From: Nocardiopsis metallicus
Lineage (GTDB): Bacteria > Actinomycetota > Actinomycetes > Streptosporangiales > Streptosporangiaceae
Length of the DNA stretch: 64,000 nucleotides
Assembly: GCF_014201115.1 (NCBI RefSeq)
Contig: NZ_JACHDO010000001.1
Coordinates: 6,014,001-6,078,000, forward strand
Direction of reading: 5' to 3'
Part shown: positions 27,001 to 34,376 of the stretch, piece by piece
Position numbering within the stretch: position 1 is the first letter of the stretch
How the letters are laid out: each line of letters begins with the position of its first letter
Notes under the pieces: model-generated
Databases searched by the model: none
The model's input: only the letters and a program-made list of their open reading frames with translations
Told to the model about the DNA's origin: nothing
Program-made: the position numbers and the translations under genes

Positions 27001-28666
27001 GTCACCCATCCCCAAGTACGTCTTCGAGTTCGCCCGGGGGATCGTGGGGCCACCGGAACTGGTGGAGGTGCTGGAAGACCCCACCAGGCTGAACATCGCG
27101 ATCCGTGCGATCGGCCGCAACAGCCTCGCGCACATCGACCACCAGCAGAACAGCATCTCCCTGCACCGACTGGTACAGGTGGCGGTGCGGGCCCCGATGA
27201 CCCCTGAGGAGAGGGTCGTGCTCCAGCACTGCGCCCACCAGCTCCTGGGGCGCGCCGGTCCTCGGGGCGACGTCGCCGATGGCAGCCCCCGCTACGCCGA
27301 CCTGCTCCCGCACGTGTGGGCCTCCGAGGCCTGGGACTGTGAGGACCCGTGGATGCGTCGGGTGGTCATCACGCTCTGCTGGACCGGTGTGGTGCGCGGC
27401 CAGGCCCAGGAGATCATCAAACTGTGCCAGGTCACCTACGACACCTGGCAGCGGACGCTCGGTGACCGGCACCCCGACACCCTCTCCATGGCGATTCAGC
27501 TCTCCCGCGCCCTTCAGCGGCTGGGACGTCTGACCGAGGCACGGGAACTGTGCGGGGAGACCCTGGCGACCATGCGTGAGGTCATGGGAGACGACGACCC
27601 GGAGGTCATGGAGGCCGAACGCGAGAACATTCGCAACCTGTGGCTGGCCGGCCGGTTCCACGACGGACTGATCGAGGCCACGGCCAGCCTGGACCGACGG
27701 ATCCGTCTGTTCGGTGAGGACGATCCGTGGACCCTCATGATGGCCCGTGTGGTGGCCTTCAACGAACAGCTCACCGGTTTTCCGGACCGTGCCGTGCGCA
27801 GGTACGAGGAAGCGCTGCGGCGGTTCGAGATCGTTCAGGGGCACGAACACATCAGGACTCTGGGTACCGTCAACGGTTACGCCGAGGCGCTCATGGAGGA
27901 CGGTCGCTATCAGGAGGCCGAGCGGGTCCAGGCCGACCTGGTGGAGCGCTGCCAGGTGCTGTGGGACGAGGACGACGTCCAGCTGCTGATCAACATCGCC
28001 GCCTGGTCGGTGATGCTGCGCCGGGCCGGACACCACCAGGAGGCCTACGAGCAGTCCAGGTACGCCTGGGAACGCGTCGTGGCACTCCAGGGGCGAGGCA
28101 GCAGTCAAGCTCTGTACATCGCCATGGTGCACGCCCGGTCACTACGGACGATCGACCGCTTCGACGAGGCGCTCAAACTGGCGGAGGACGTGGCCGACCC
28201 CTACACGCGGCTCCTGGGGGAGCACCACCCGTACGTGGCCGCCGCCAACGTGAACCGAGCTCTCATCATGCGTCGCCTCAGCCGGCCAGCGGAGGCACTG
28301 GTACTGGACAGTTCGGCCCTGGAACTGATGTCCACGACGATCGGTAACGACCACCCGAATACCTTGGCCTGCCGGGTCAACCTGGCCAACAACCATTTCA
28401 TGCTGGGGGAGGTCGAGACCGCTCGGGAGATGGACGAGCAGGCTCTGGTCGCCTGCCGGACCAAGCTGGGGGAGAGGCACCCTCTGACCCTGCTGGCCGA
28501 GCGCAACCACCTGCTCAGCCGCAAGGGCCTGGGTGAGGACGTGGCCGAGGAGTACGCGGCCGTCCGACGGAAGTACCAGGACGTCATGGGGCCGCAGCAC
28601 CCGTCCACCCGCACCCTGGACGACGAGGTGCGCGGGGACGCCGACATCTACGTCAGCCTGGTCTGA
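24059..28666 (+). CDS. vWA-like (SAV_2336-type) / NB-ARC / TPR fusion protein
   Basis: This 1535-residue protein has three parts. Residues 1-590 match SAV_2336-type proteins: a vWA-like fold with a MIDAS-like DDGVS motif near 231-235, strand LVLTGG near 300, then a helical domain. A disordered linker (590-690) has unusually low GC. Residues about 690-1010 are an NB-ARC STAND NTPase with P-loop GMSGVGKT near 749, Walker B LLIYDNA near 826 and a GDLPLAL motif near 905. The rest (about 1090-1510) is TPR-like repeats with HPDTL/HPYVA/HPNTL spacers. STAND-TPR proteins act as oligomerising sensors in immunity and signalling. NB-ARC-TPR halves like this also occur with FxSxx-COOH RiPP loci, but no RiPP genes are seen here. 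Confidence 0.85.
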   Translation: MSEGAFPLPPGGRLDGSRTGIPFGDLGLSATDLADALYLAAVMKRSTDAAPARYAPRYHAPDTEPLPEDPGGLWSPAADGARGGGAGGGTWIGTDGDRVADTVDTGPDATGATVQDAPLLGEGAGLRRGSPAPSRQAVQAGAPEESELETAFAQPVLQDRQRLLSALSPFNLRTPQGPADQIDPEGTARNYARALLDSLQWDERERESAGVPIVPATRRRRPRSVRLTVLVDDGVSMLFQQGVAGAFGRMLQDSGVFREVRRLYFDSERTGEPRLVDSRGRVRRIPGPEESGPRITLVLTGGLGTAWGDREFQSWLADLGARSAVAVVHLLQPQVWRRGTLRTVPTEIRMSWPAAPGAPNRGYLRERTITEVGEEEAPFGTLIPVLPLWPGALHDWASFVMYRSRSRLWVHTAEFPAREQPHASPPDPPEGARGGDAVGPAESDWAREVRRFQQSVSPEAFDLAVALAAVPLHPRMVKAVCADVLGGASPSELTEVFFSGLIRQVEEPGTGGGVEGRWRPREARWEFREGVRRELLLLGGRVPEVLRMLWLAAEHLRDLDPWFEELPLLLLGRRPENPRRTPVSRYWMNSMSDALDSVSISGFRFESANITTELTEAQQEHENHPPRSTSRATAPREFGLDSQSSGSAHEDSADVPLGARPRTAPGSTEGSPENPESQFGGENMTDSLASASRPTELAGRSSAGGRPRAATWVQVPHRNASFVGREGLLNSLREQLLRDQQQVITALRGMSGVGKTEMAKEYLYRNAAEYDLICWIPAQHINQVRNSFAHIAASFGIGSAGADNEYIVSEVLEALRQGSRFRRWLLIYDNAQSRAEIQRFLPVGGEGHVIITSRDGSWELPGGYGSMSIREFDRDESIQLLRRRGPRSLTANEAEQLAEELGDLPLALNQAAVWLHESGMSAADYLEQFARKKEEMIRLLEPEDPDYQVPVAAAWNVSLDRLAVTNPGALRLLQLCSFLAASPIPKYVFEFARGIVGPPELVEVLEDPTRLNIAIRAIGRNSLAHIDHQQNSISLHRLVQVAVRAPMTPEERVVLQHCAHQLLGRAGPRGDVADGSPRYADLLPHVWASEAWDCEDPWMRRVVITLCWTGVVRGQAQEIIKLCQVTYDTWQRTLGDRHPDTLSMAIQLSRALQRLGRLTEARELCGETLATMREVMGDDDPEVMEAERENIRNLWLAGRFHDGLIEATASLDRRIRLFGEDDPWTLMMARVVAFNEQLTGFPDRAVRRYEEALRRFEIVQGHEHIRTLGTVNGYAEALMEDGRYQEAERVQADLVERCQVLWDEDDVQLLINIAAWSVMLRRAGHHQEAYEQSRYAWERVVALQGRGSSQALYIAMVHARSLRTIDRFDEALKLAEDVADPYTRLLGEHHPYVAAANVNRALIMRRLSRPAEALVLDSSALELMSTTIGNDHPNTLACRVNLANNHFMLGEVETAREMDEQALVACRTKLGERHPLTLLAERNHLLSRKGLGEDVAEEYAAVRRKYQDVMGPQHPSTRTLDDEVRGDADIYVSLV

Positions 28667-28676
28667 CTCTTGGAAT

Positions 28677-28704
28677 GCGCGGTCCGGGGGCACCCGGGCC
28701 GCGC
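28677..28704. terminator. terminator hairpin of the conflict-system operon
   Basis: A 12-bp stem (28677-28688 with 28693-28704, one wobble) with a 4-nt loop begins 10 nt after the fusion-gene stop, before the converging DUF397 gene. Confidence 0.65.
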
Positions 28705-28714
28705 GGAGCACCGC

Positions 28715-28909
28715 TCACCCGACCATCACGTGCTGGAGCAGAGCTGTCCACTCGCACGGGCCGAACCCCAGCGTGGTGTCGTTTGGCCGACTGGAGTCCC
28801 GTAACCTGACCTCCCCGCTGTCCCGCAGCGCGGTTTCGACGCAGTTTCCCTGGTCCGCGCTGTAGCTCGACTTCCGCCATCGGCCGAGGTCCGTTCCCAG
28901 CCCCTTCAC
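28715..28909 (-). CDS. DUF397 domain protein (orphan)
   Basis: This 64-residue DUF397 protein carries the family signature WRKSSYSADQGNCVETA and the FGPCEWTALL end. Such proteins occur almost only in actinobacteria, normally right after a gene for an XRE/DUF5753 regulator with which they work as regulator-antagonist pairs. No such gene is recognisable upstream (28910-29507), so this copy is an orphan. The start is GTG 28909, with a G-rich stretch 5 nt upstream. Confidence 0.85.
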   Translation of the reverse strand: MKGLGTDLGRWRKSSYSADQGNCVETALRDSGEVRLRDSSRPNDTTLGFGPCEWTALLQHVMVG

Positions 28910-29507
28910 CTGAGCCCCCGTCTGGCTCGTCCGTGCAGTTCCGCGTCACCCACGCGTCGGCCTCGATTCTTCTGTTGCCACCATTGATGCTCCTGTTTCC
29001 CGTGGTCCCTTGAATAAGTGAGGGTCGGCGCTGTCCCACTTATGTATTGTGCTGATAGCAGGTCCTGCTTGTACATCCCCACGAGGGTGTTATTCATGTC
29101 GACCGGATCCGGCCCGTGTGGGCGGAGGGGTGCATAAACGGAGAGGCGATGTACGTTTCAAGTTTGACGCACCCGGGGAGCTGCCGTCGAGGTCTGAGGC
29201 TGAATGAAGGGTTGTCGGTTCCGTGTTGGCGAAAGTGTCCTCGACGCCGTGGGAGTCAGGGGTCGAAACACCTATGCGGATGTGCTCAGGTTTCCGTTAA
29301 CCCTGGCAGGAGCGGAAACAGGGCAGGTCCAGAAAGGTCAAAGCGGTCTTCGGCTCGAAACGCTGAAGTTGGTCGGGGGCAACGGGCCCTGGGTCGCCGG
29401 CCGCTGAGCCCTTGGTGGCAGCATGGATCAAAATGAAACCCGTGGGCACCTTTGGGTTGCGTGACAGAACTGATACTTTTCACTGATGTCCAGGAAGAAC
29501 ATCTCTC
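28910..29507. other. gene-poor stretch between DUF397 and the IS5-type element
   Basis: About 600 nt with lower GC than the surroundings. A 67-codon plus-strand ORF (29204-29407) has no recognisable features. This may be decayed DNA that once held the DUF397 partner; I see no intact gene. Confidence 0.5.
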
Positions 29508-30500
29508 CCACTGAGGTTTTCTCAGCGAAGATCATTTCCACTGCCTGTTGAGGACAAGAGCCGCACGGGCGATGTCTCCGATCCGGCTCGGGCTAAGCGT
29601 GACGTACTTCAGCGTCCGCCAGCGCTCCTTGAGTTCGGCGGCGGTGCGCTCACCGAGCGCACGCACGTGCCGCAACAGCGCGTTATACATCCGTGTGTCC
29701 ACGTGCAGAGCCCCTTCGCCCTGGCCCGTAGGGCGCTTGATGGGGGTGTGCACGCCGATACCGGCGCCTTGGTAGCCCTTGTCAGCCAGGGTGGGCAGGC
29801 CCTCGGCCGCTGCCTTGTACAGGGCGGGCAGGGCGTGGAGGCGGGCGGCGGTGATGTCGGGGGTGGATCCGGGCTCGACTGCGGAGACCCACAGCGGGGT
29901 GCCGTCCGGTGCGGATAGGAACTGGATGTTGCCGCCGAAGGCCTTGTGTTTTTGGCTGAACCACAGGTCGTTGCCGTTCTCGCGGACGCCCGCGAGGCGG
30001 TCGGAGGCGATCAGCGTGCCGTCCAAGACTACGCGCGCTATCCCTTCGTTGTGGCAATTGGCCAAGACTTCGTGCAGGTCGGGGGCCTGGCCGGCGAGGA
30101 CGTCGATGCCTTCGTGTAGGTAGCGGTAGCTGGTGGCCTGGGAGATTCCGGCGTCACGGGCCAGGCAGTGCACACAGCCGCGCTCACGGAACCAGCGCAG
30201 CACCAGCACCGCTTGGCGGAACGGCCCGAGTGCCCGTGAGCCCTTCGGAGTGGCGATGCTTCGGCGGTGGGCGGCCAGGTGTCGGGCGAGGAACTCGACG
30301 ATGTGGCGTGGGACGTCGAGGGTGGCAGAATAGGTGACCAACGTGAAGCCTCTGGTGGTTACGGACATGATCTTGTGGTGAGACCTGTCCTACCAGGGGC
30401 TTTACGTCTGCTCGCATCCAGGTGCCACTCGTCCGGCCCGGCGGGGATCCGAAAATCACCCTGCTCCGCAGAGATCATTTCGCTGAGAAAACCTCACTGG
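29508..30500 (-). mobile_element. IS5-family insertion sequence (about 993 bp)
   Basis: It is bounded by 22-bp terminal inverted repeats, CCASTGAGGTTTTCTCAGCG plus AA (29508-29529 and complement 30479-30500), with one mismatch. The repeat contains a small palindrome (CTGAG-GTTTT-CTCAG). One intact transposase gene fills the element. No clear target-site duplication is visible at the assigned ends. Confidence 0.85.
29532..30368 (-). CDS. IS5-family transposase (DDE_Tnp_4 type)
   Basis: This 278-residue transposase has an N-terminal helix-turn-helix (about 40-90, LARDAGISQATSYRYL) and an RNase H-like DDE domain. Candidate catalytic residues are Asp116 (VLDGTL), Asp171 (STPDITAAR), Asp196 (LADKGYQG) and Glu240 (ALGERTAAELKERW). 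There is no frameshift and it lies wholly between two matching inverted repeats, so the element may still be mobile. It starts at ATG 30368. Confidence 0.93.
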   Translation of the reverse strand: MSVTTRGFTLVTYSATLDVPRHIVEFLARHLAAHRRSIATPKGSRALGPFRQAVLVLRWFRERGCVHCLARDAGISQATSYRYLHEGIDVLAGQAPDLHEVLANCHNEGIARVVLDGTLIASDRLAGVRENGNDLWFSQKHKAFGGNIQFLSAPDGTPLWVSAVEPGSTPDITAARLHALPALYKAAAEGLPTLADKGYQGAGIGVHTPIKRPTGQGEGALHVDTRMYNALLRHVRALGERTAAELKERWRTLKYVTLSPSRIGDIARAALVLNRQWK

Positions 30501-31031
30501 TCACATGCTTCTCTGTGCTTACATGAAATCCCCTGCCGGGGTGAGGAGGTTGTCATATCGGAGAGCTGCGAAATGTGTCGGACGGCGAGCCCTGGGCAGG
30601 CACTTCAGGCCGGTTTTGACGGAAAGGAAGTCGCGTCATCTGGGAACGGTGGAAGTGGCTGCTGGGCCATACCGTTCCAGGGAACGCATGAGAGTGAGGA
30701 GAAGGAGGCCCCACGGAGGGTCCGGAGGTTCGAAACAGCGCGGGTGACGCGAGGGACGACTCGGTCGTTGCACAGAGCGGGCAGATCCGTCACCTGAGCC
30801 AGAACATCTATCATCAGGGCTCTCCGGGAGGGGAGGGTCTCGGTACACCCTCTGCTGGCGGCCACCGTGCCGCACACGATGAGCTCGCAAGAACGGAGTT
30901 TCCTGGCCGAGCGCGCCTCAGGTACGCGGGCGTACTCCGATGTGGTTCACGGTGAGGACCGCCGCCTGCCGAGAGCCTGAGCGCGTGGCCTCGGGGCCGG
31001 GGGCCTCGAACTCTGCCTACTATGTCTAGCC
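30501..31031. other. non-coding stretch between the IS element and the response regulator
   Basis: About 530 nt with no ORF of protein-like composition. The promoter of the two-component operon should lie at its right end (an AT-containing CTACTATG patch near 31016-31025). No terminator or repeat stands out. Confidence 0.5.
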
Positions 31032-31700
31032 ATGCGTATTCTCGTGGTCGAGGACGATGACCGGGTGGCCCGCGGGCTGGTGACCGCGCTCCGGGCGGCC
31101 TCCTTTGACGTGCAGCGGGTGGCCACGGCCGAGCGGGCGCTTTCGGCGCCGGCGGCCGATGTGGTCCTGCTCGACCTCGGGTTGCCCGACGCCGACGGGA
31201 TCGACCTGTTGCGCAAGCTCCGGCAGCGGCCGCAGACGGCGATCATCGCGGTGACCGCGCGGAGCGAGGAGCGGGACCGGGTGCGCGGGTTGCGGGCGGG
31301 TGCCGATGATTACGTGGTCAAGCCCTTCGGCGTCGCCGAGTTGCTCGCGCGGATCGAAGCGGTACTGCGGCGGACGCGGTCGGCGCGTGCCGAACCCGAG
31401 CGGGAGGACCCGCCGTTGCGGGTCGGGCCGCTCACGCTCGACGTCAACTCCCGGGAAGCGCGGGTGGAGGGCGAACCGCTCCCGTTGACGCGCAAGGAGT
31501 TCGATCTGCTGCGTCTGCTGGTGGAGCGTGCGCCCAGGGTGGTGGCCCGGGACCAGATCCTCGACCAGGTGTGGGGCGCCGCGTGGGAGGCCTCCTCGCG
31601 GACCCTGGACACCCATATCGCCTCGCTGCGCGCCAAGGTCGGTGCGGTGCCGCGGATCCGTACGGTGCGCGGGGTCGGCTACATGCTCGACGAGGCCTGA
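31032..31700 (+). CDS. OmpR/PhoB-family response regulator
   Basis: This 222-residue regulator has a receiver domain (1-115) with acidic pocket EDDD, phosphoacceptor Asp48 (VVLLDLGLPD) and Lys97 (VVKPFG), followed by a winged-helix DNA-binding domain (about 125-220, RKEFDLLRLLVERAPRVVAR, and the C-terminal VRGVGYML). The histidine kinase gene follows after 3 nt, so they are one operon and a cognate pair. Confidence 0.96.
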   Translation: MRILVVEDDDRVARGLVTALRAASFDVQRVATAERALSAPAADVVLLDLGLPDADGIDLLRKLRQRPQTAIIAVTARSEERDRVRGLRAGADDYVVKPFGVAELLARIEAVLRRTRSARAEPEREDPPLRVGPLTLDVNSREARVEGEPLPLTRKEFDLLRLLVERAPRVVARDQILDQVWGAAWEASSRTLDTHIASLRAKVGAVPRIRTVRGVGYMLDEA

Positions 31701-31703
31701 GCC

Positions 31704-33125
31704 GTGCTGCGGCGGCTCCTGACGATTCTGCTGCCGGTCGCCTTCGTGCTGGTCGTGGCGGTGCTGGCACCGCTGGGGGCGGTCATCGCCCAGCAGCAGA
31801 CCCAGCAGGTCTACGTCGACCGCCTCGCTGACGCGGGGCGGTTCGCGGCACTGGCCCGCACCGCTCTGGAGACCGACCGGGGCAACGCCCTCACCCAGGA
31901 GATGGCCCGGTACGAGCAGCTCTACGGCATCCCCGCCGTCGTGGTCGCCCCCGACGGAAGAGTGGTGGCGGGCTCGGGCGACCGTCCCCGGATGCGGGAG
32001 GTGGTCGCCGAGGCGGCCGAGACCGGTGGGATCACCGCGGCCCTGGCCGGGGAGCGCCCGGAACCGCCGACCACGGTGTGGCCCTGGGAGTCGGCGCCGC
32101 TGGTCGTCGCCGAACCCATCGGTCGGGACAGCGAGGTCGCCGGTGTCGTGGTGCTCGTCTCGCCCACCGACGAGCTGGCAGGGGCCATCCTCGGCACGTG
32201 GGGGTGGATGGCGCTGTTCAGTACCCTGCCGTTGGCTCTCCTGGTGTCCGCGTCCATGCCGCTGTCCCGCTGGGTCCTGCAGCCGATCCGCCGACTGGAC
32301 GAGGCGACCACGGCGGTGACCTCGGGTGACCTGGACGTCCGTGTGGACGCCGAGAGCGGTCCGCCGGAGCTGCGCCGGCTCACGGACTCCTTCAACACGA
32401 TGGTGGAGGTGGTGCGCCGCGCCCTGGAGCGGCAGCGTTCGTTCGTCTCCGAGGCCTCCCACCAGCTCCGCAACCCGTTGGCCAGCCTGCGGCTCTCGGT
32501 GGAGAACCTTGCGCCCTACCTGAAGAGCCCGCAGGCGCGGGAGGCGCACGAGGTGGCGATCGACGAGACCACCGTCATGCACCGCATGCTGAACTCGCTG
32601 CTGGCCGCGACCCGGCTGGAGAGCGTGACCGGTTCCGAAGTGGTCGAGGTCGCCGGGCTGGTCGACACCCGGGTGGCGCGCTGGAAGGCGCTGGGTGAGT
32701 CCCGCGGTATCGAGGTGACCACGGACCTGCCCGACCACGTGTGGGCGCACGCCCCCGCGGGCGGGTTGGGCAGCATCCTCGACGAGCTGGTCAGCAACGC
32801 CCTGCGGCTGTCCGGCGGCACCCGGATCGAGGTGCGCGCCGAGGACGGTGAACAGGTGCGGATCGGGGTGCTCGACGACGGTGTGGGGTTGCCGGAGGAG
32901 GAGCGGGAGCTGGCCCTGGGCCGCTTCTGGCGTTCGCCCAGCCACCAGAACACCGAGGGCACCGGGCTGGGGTTGGCGATCGTCGCCGACCTGGTGCGGG
33001 AGTCCGGCGGGCGGCTCACGCTGGGCGACGGTCTGGCCCAGGACGGCAGACGCGGGTTCGGTGTGGTGATCACCCTGCCCCCGGCGGATCCTCCGGCCCT
33101 TGAGGAGGGCTCGGAGGACGACTGA
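31704..33125 (+). CDS. two-component sensor histidine kinase
   Basis: This 473-residue membrane kinase has helices at about 8-30 and 165-190 flanking an extracytoplasmic sensor domain, then HAMP (about 190-240), HisKA with phosphoacceptor His253 (SEASHQLRNPLASLRLS) and a HATPase domain with the N-box (DELVSNALRLS), G1 (DDGVGLP) and G2 (GTGLGLAIV). The start is GTG 31704, 3 nt after the regulator. A TAXI-type lipoprotein is encoded convergently right after it, and a carboxylate transporter beyond, so a carboxylate signal is plausible. Confidence 0.95.
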   Translation: MLRRLLTILLPVAFVLVVAVLAPLGAVIAQQQTQQVYVDRLADAGRFAALARTALETDRGNALTQEMARYEQLYGIPAVVVAPDGRVVAGSGDRPRMREVVAEAAETGGITAALAGERPEPPTTVWPWESAPLVVAEPIGRDSEVAGVVVLVSPTDELAGAILGTWGWMALFSTLPLALLVSASMPLSRWVLQPIRRLDEATTAVTSGDLDVRVDAESGPPELRRLTDSFNTMVEVVRRALERQRSFVSEASHQLRNPLASLRLSVENLAPYLKSPQAREAHEVAIDETTVMHRMLNSLLAATRLESVTGSEVVEVAGLVDTRVARWKALGESRGIEVTTDLPDHVWAHAPAGGLGSILDELVSNALRLSGGTRIEVRAEDGEQVRIGVLDDGVGLPEEERELALGRFWRSPSHQNTEGTGLGLAIVADLVRESGGRLTLGDGLAQDGRRGFGVVITLPPADPPALEEGSEDD

Positions 33126-33140
33126 ACCGCCTGGGGCGAC

Positions 33141-34121
33141 TCAGCCCGGTGGCGGGGTGTCGGACCCCTGGGAGGCGGGTTTGTTGTCCCGGTACCAGCT
33201 CTCCGCGCCCGGGTGCAGGGGTACGACGCCGGTGGAGATGCCGGTGCGCACGTTGATCTGCGCTGCCTCCGGCCGCTGTTCGGCCACCCGGGAGGCGCCC
33301 GTGTACACGCTGTCGGTCACCACGTAGACGAGGTCGTCGGGCAGGTCGTTGCGGCACAGGAGCAGGTTCGGTATGGACATCGTGGGGCAGGCCGCGATAC
33401 CTGTGTACGTCGTGGCGGGGATGGTCGCCGGGAAGTACGCCTCGGGGTAGACGGATGCCATCTGGTCGGCGGTTTCGGCCAGGTCGACCAGGCGCAGCGC
33501 ACGGAGTTCGGCGAGTTCGGCGATGGCGGGCGTGGGCAGGCCGGTCAGGGAGAACATCGCGTCGATCTCACCGGAGTCCAGGGCCTGGGCGGAGTCGGCC
33601 TGGTCGAGCCTGACCACCTCGGGCCGAACACCGGTGACGTCGATGATCTCGTCGACGGTGAACTCGGTGCCGGAGTTGACGGCGCCGATCGACACCCTCC
33701 GGCCCTCCAGGTCAGCCAGCCGCCGGACCGGGGACTCCTGGGTCACGACCAGGTGCACGAAGCTGTCGTAGAGTCGGCCCACCGCGCTGACCATCGATCC
33801 CGGGGCGGCGACGTCGGTGTCCAGGCTGGAGTCGAGGCTGGACAGCCCGAGGTGGGCTTCGCCCGCGTCCAGGAGGATCAGGTTGTCGTGGGAGGCTCCG
33901 GTCTCCACGGTGACGACCTCTTGGTCGGGCATCCGTTCGTCGAGTAGTCGGGCCAGCTCCCCGCCGATCTCCCGGTAGACGGCTCCCGGCGGCCCGGTGG
34001 CGATCACGATCCGGCTGAGCCCGGGGGCGGGGCTGCGTGTGCAACCGCCCACGACGACCGAGGTGAGGGCTCCGGCGGCGCCCAGGAGGGCGGCCCGTCT
34101 GGTGGGTCCTGTCGGTCGCAT
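33141..34121 (-). CDS. TAXI-family solute-binding lipoprotein
   Basis: This 326-residue protein belongs to the TAXI family of TRAP transporter solute-binding proteins (IVIATGPPGAVYREIGGELA; the central GSMVSAVGRLYDSFVHLVV block; SGTEFTVDEIID). The N-terminus has a twin-arginine start (TRRAALLGAAGAL) and a lipobox ending VGGC, so it is probably a Tat-exported lipoprotein. No TRAP membrane subunits are nearby. Its gene converges with a two-component system and diverges from a DASS transporter, so it may be a ligand-binding co-sensor rather than part of an importer. Confidence 0.88.
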   Translation of the reverse strand: MRPTGPTRRAALLGAAGALTSVVVGGCTRSPAPGLSRIVIATGPPGAVYREIGGELARLLDERMPDQEVVTVETGASHDNLILLDAGEAHLGLSSLDSSLDTDVAAPGSMVSAVGRLYDSFVHLVVTQESPVRRLADLEGRRVSIGAVNSGTEFTVDEIIDVTGVRPEVVRLDQADSAQALDSGEIDAMFSLTGLPTPAIAELAELRALRLVDLAETADQMASVYPEAYFPATIPATTYTGIAACPTMSIPNLLLCRNDLPDDLVYVVTDSVYTGASRVAEQRPEAAQINVRTGISTGVVPLHPGAESWYRDNKPASQGSDTPPPG

Positions 34122-34170
34122 ACTCGCAGCTTAGACGCGGTGAGGCGTGGGTTGAGCGGACGAACCCACA

Positions 34171-34190
34171 TCACCTTGTGTCCCGTGACA
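34171..34190. promoter_or_regulatory. TCACC-TGTGTCC-GTGAC motif in the TAXI/DASS divergent promoter
   Basis: TCACCTTGTGTCCCGTGACA matches the double repeat upstream of the first Mrp operon (53781-53825), including the GTGAC arm. It lies 50 nt from the lipoprotein start and about 190 nt from the transporter start. Confidence 0.45.
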
Positions 34191-34376
34191 TATACCGAAC
34201 GTGGCTCTATGTCAGAGGAATCCCAAGAAATGGAGAGTTACTTTGCGCACACCACCCTGTGAGCTCACCATCTGTGAGGTCAGGACGTAATCCGGAGGTA
34301 ATCCCGCAGCAACGCGCGGGTCGCACCTCCGAAGACGGGCGCCTCGCGGAATCGGCGCGCAACGGAGGAGGAACCC

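Noticed and set aside
29204..29407. 67-codon ORF on the plus strand
   Set aside because: No domain, no convincing ribosome-binding site and no conserved neighbour; left as non-coding.
28672..29507. FxSxx-COOH peptide or radical SAM gene expected with an FxSxx-type TPR protein
   Set aside because: I read the flanks in all frames and found no short ORF ending in the FxSxx pattern and no CxxxCxxC radical SAM protein, so a RiPP locus is not claimed.
31026..32945. 639-codon minus-strand ORF opposite the two-component genes
   Set aside because: Composition is typical of an antisense shadow, and the plus strand has clear receiver and kinase motifs.
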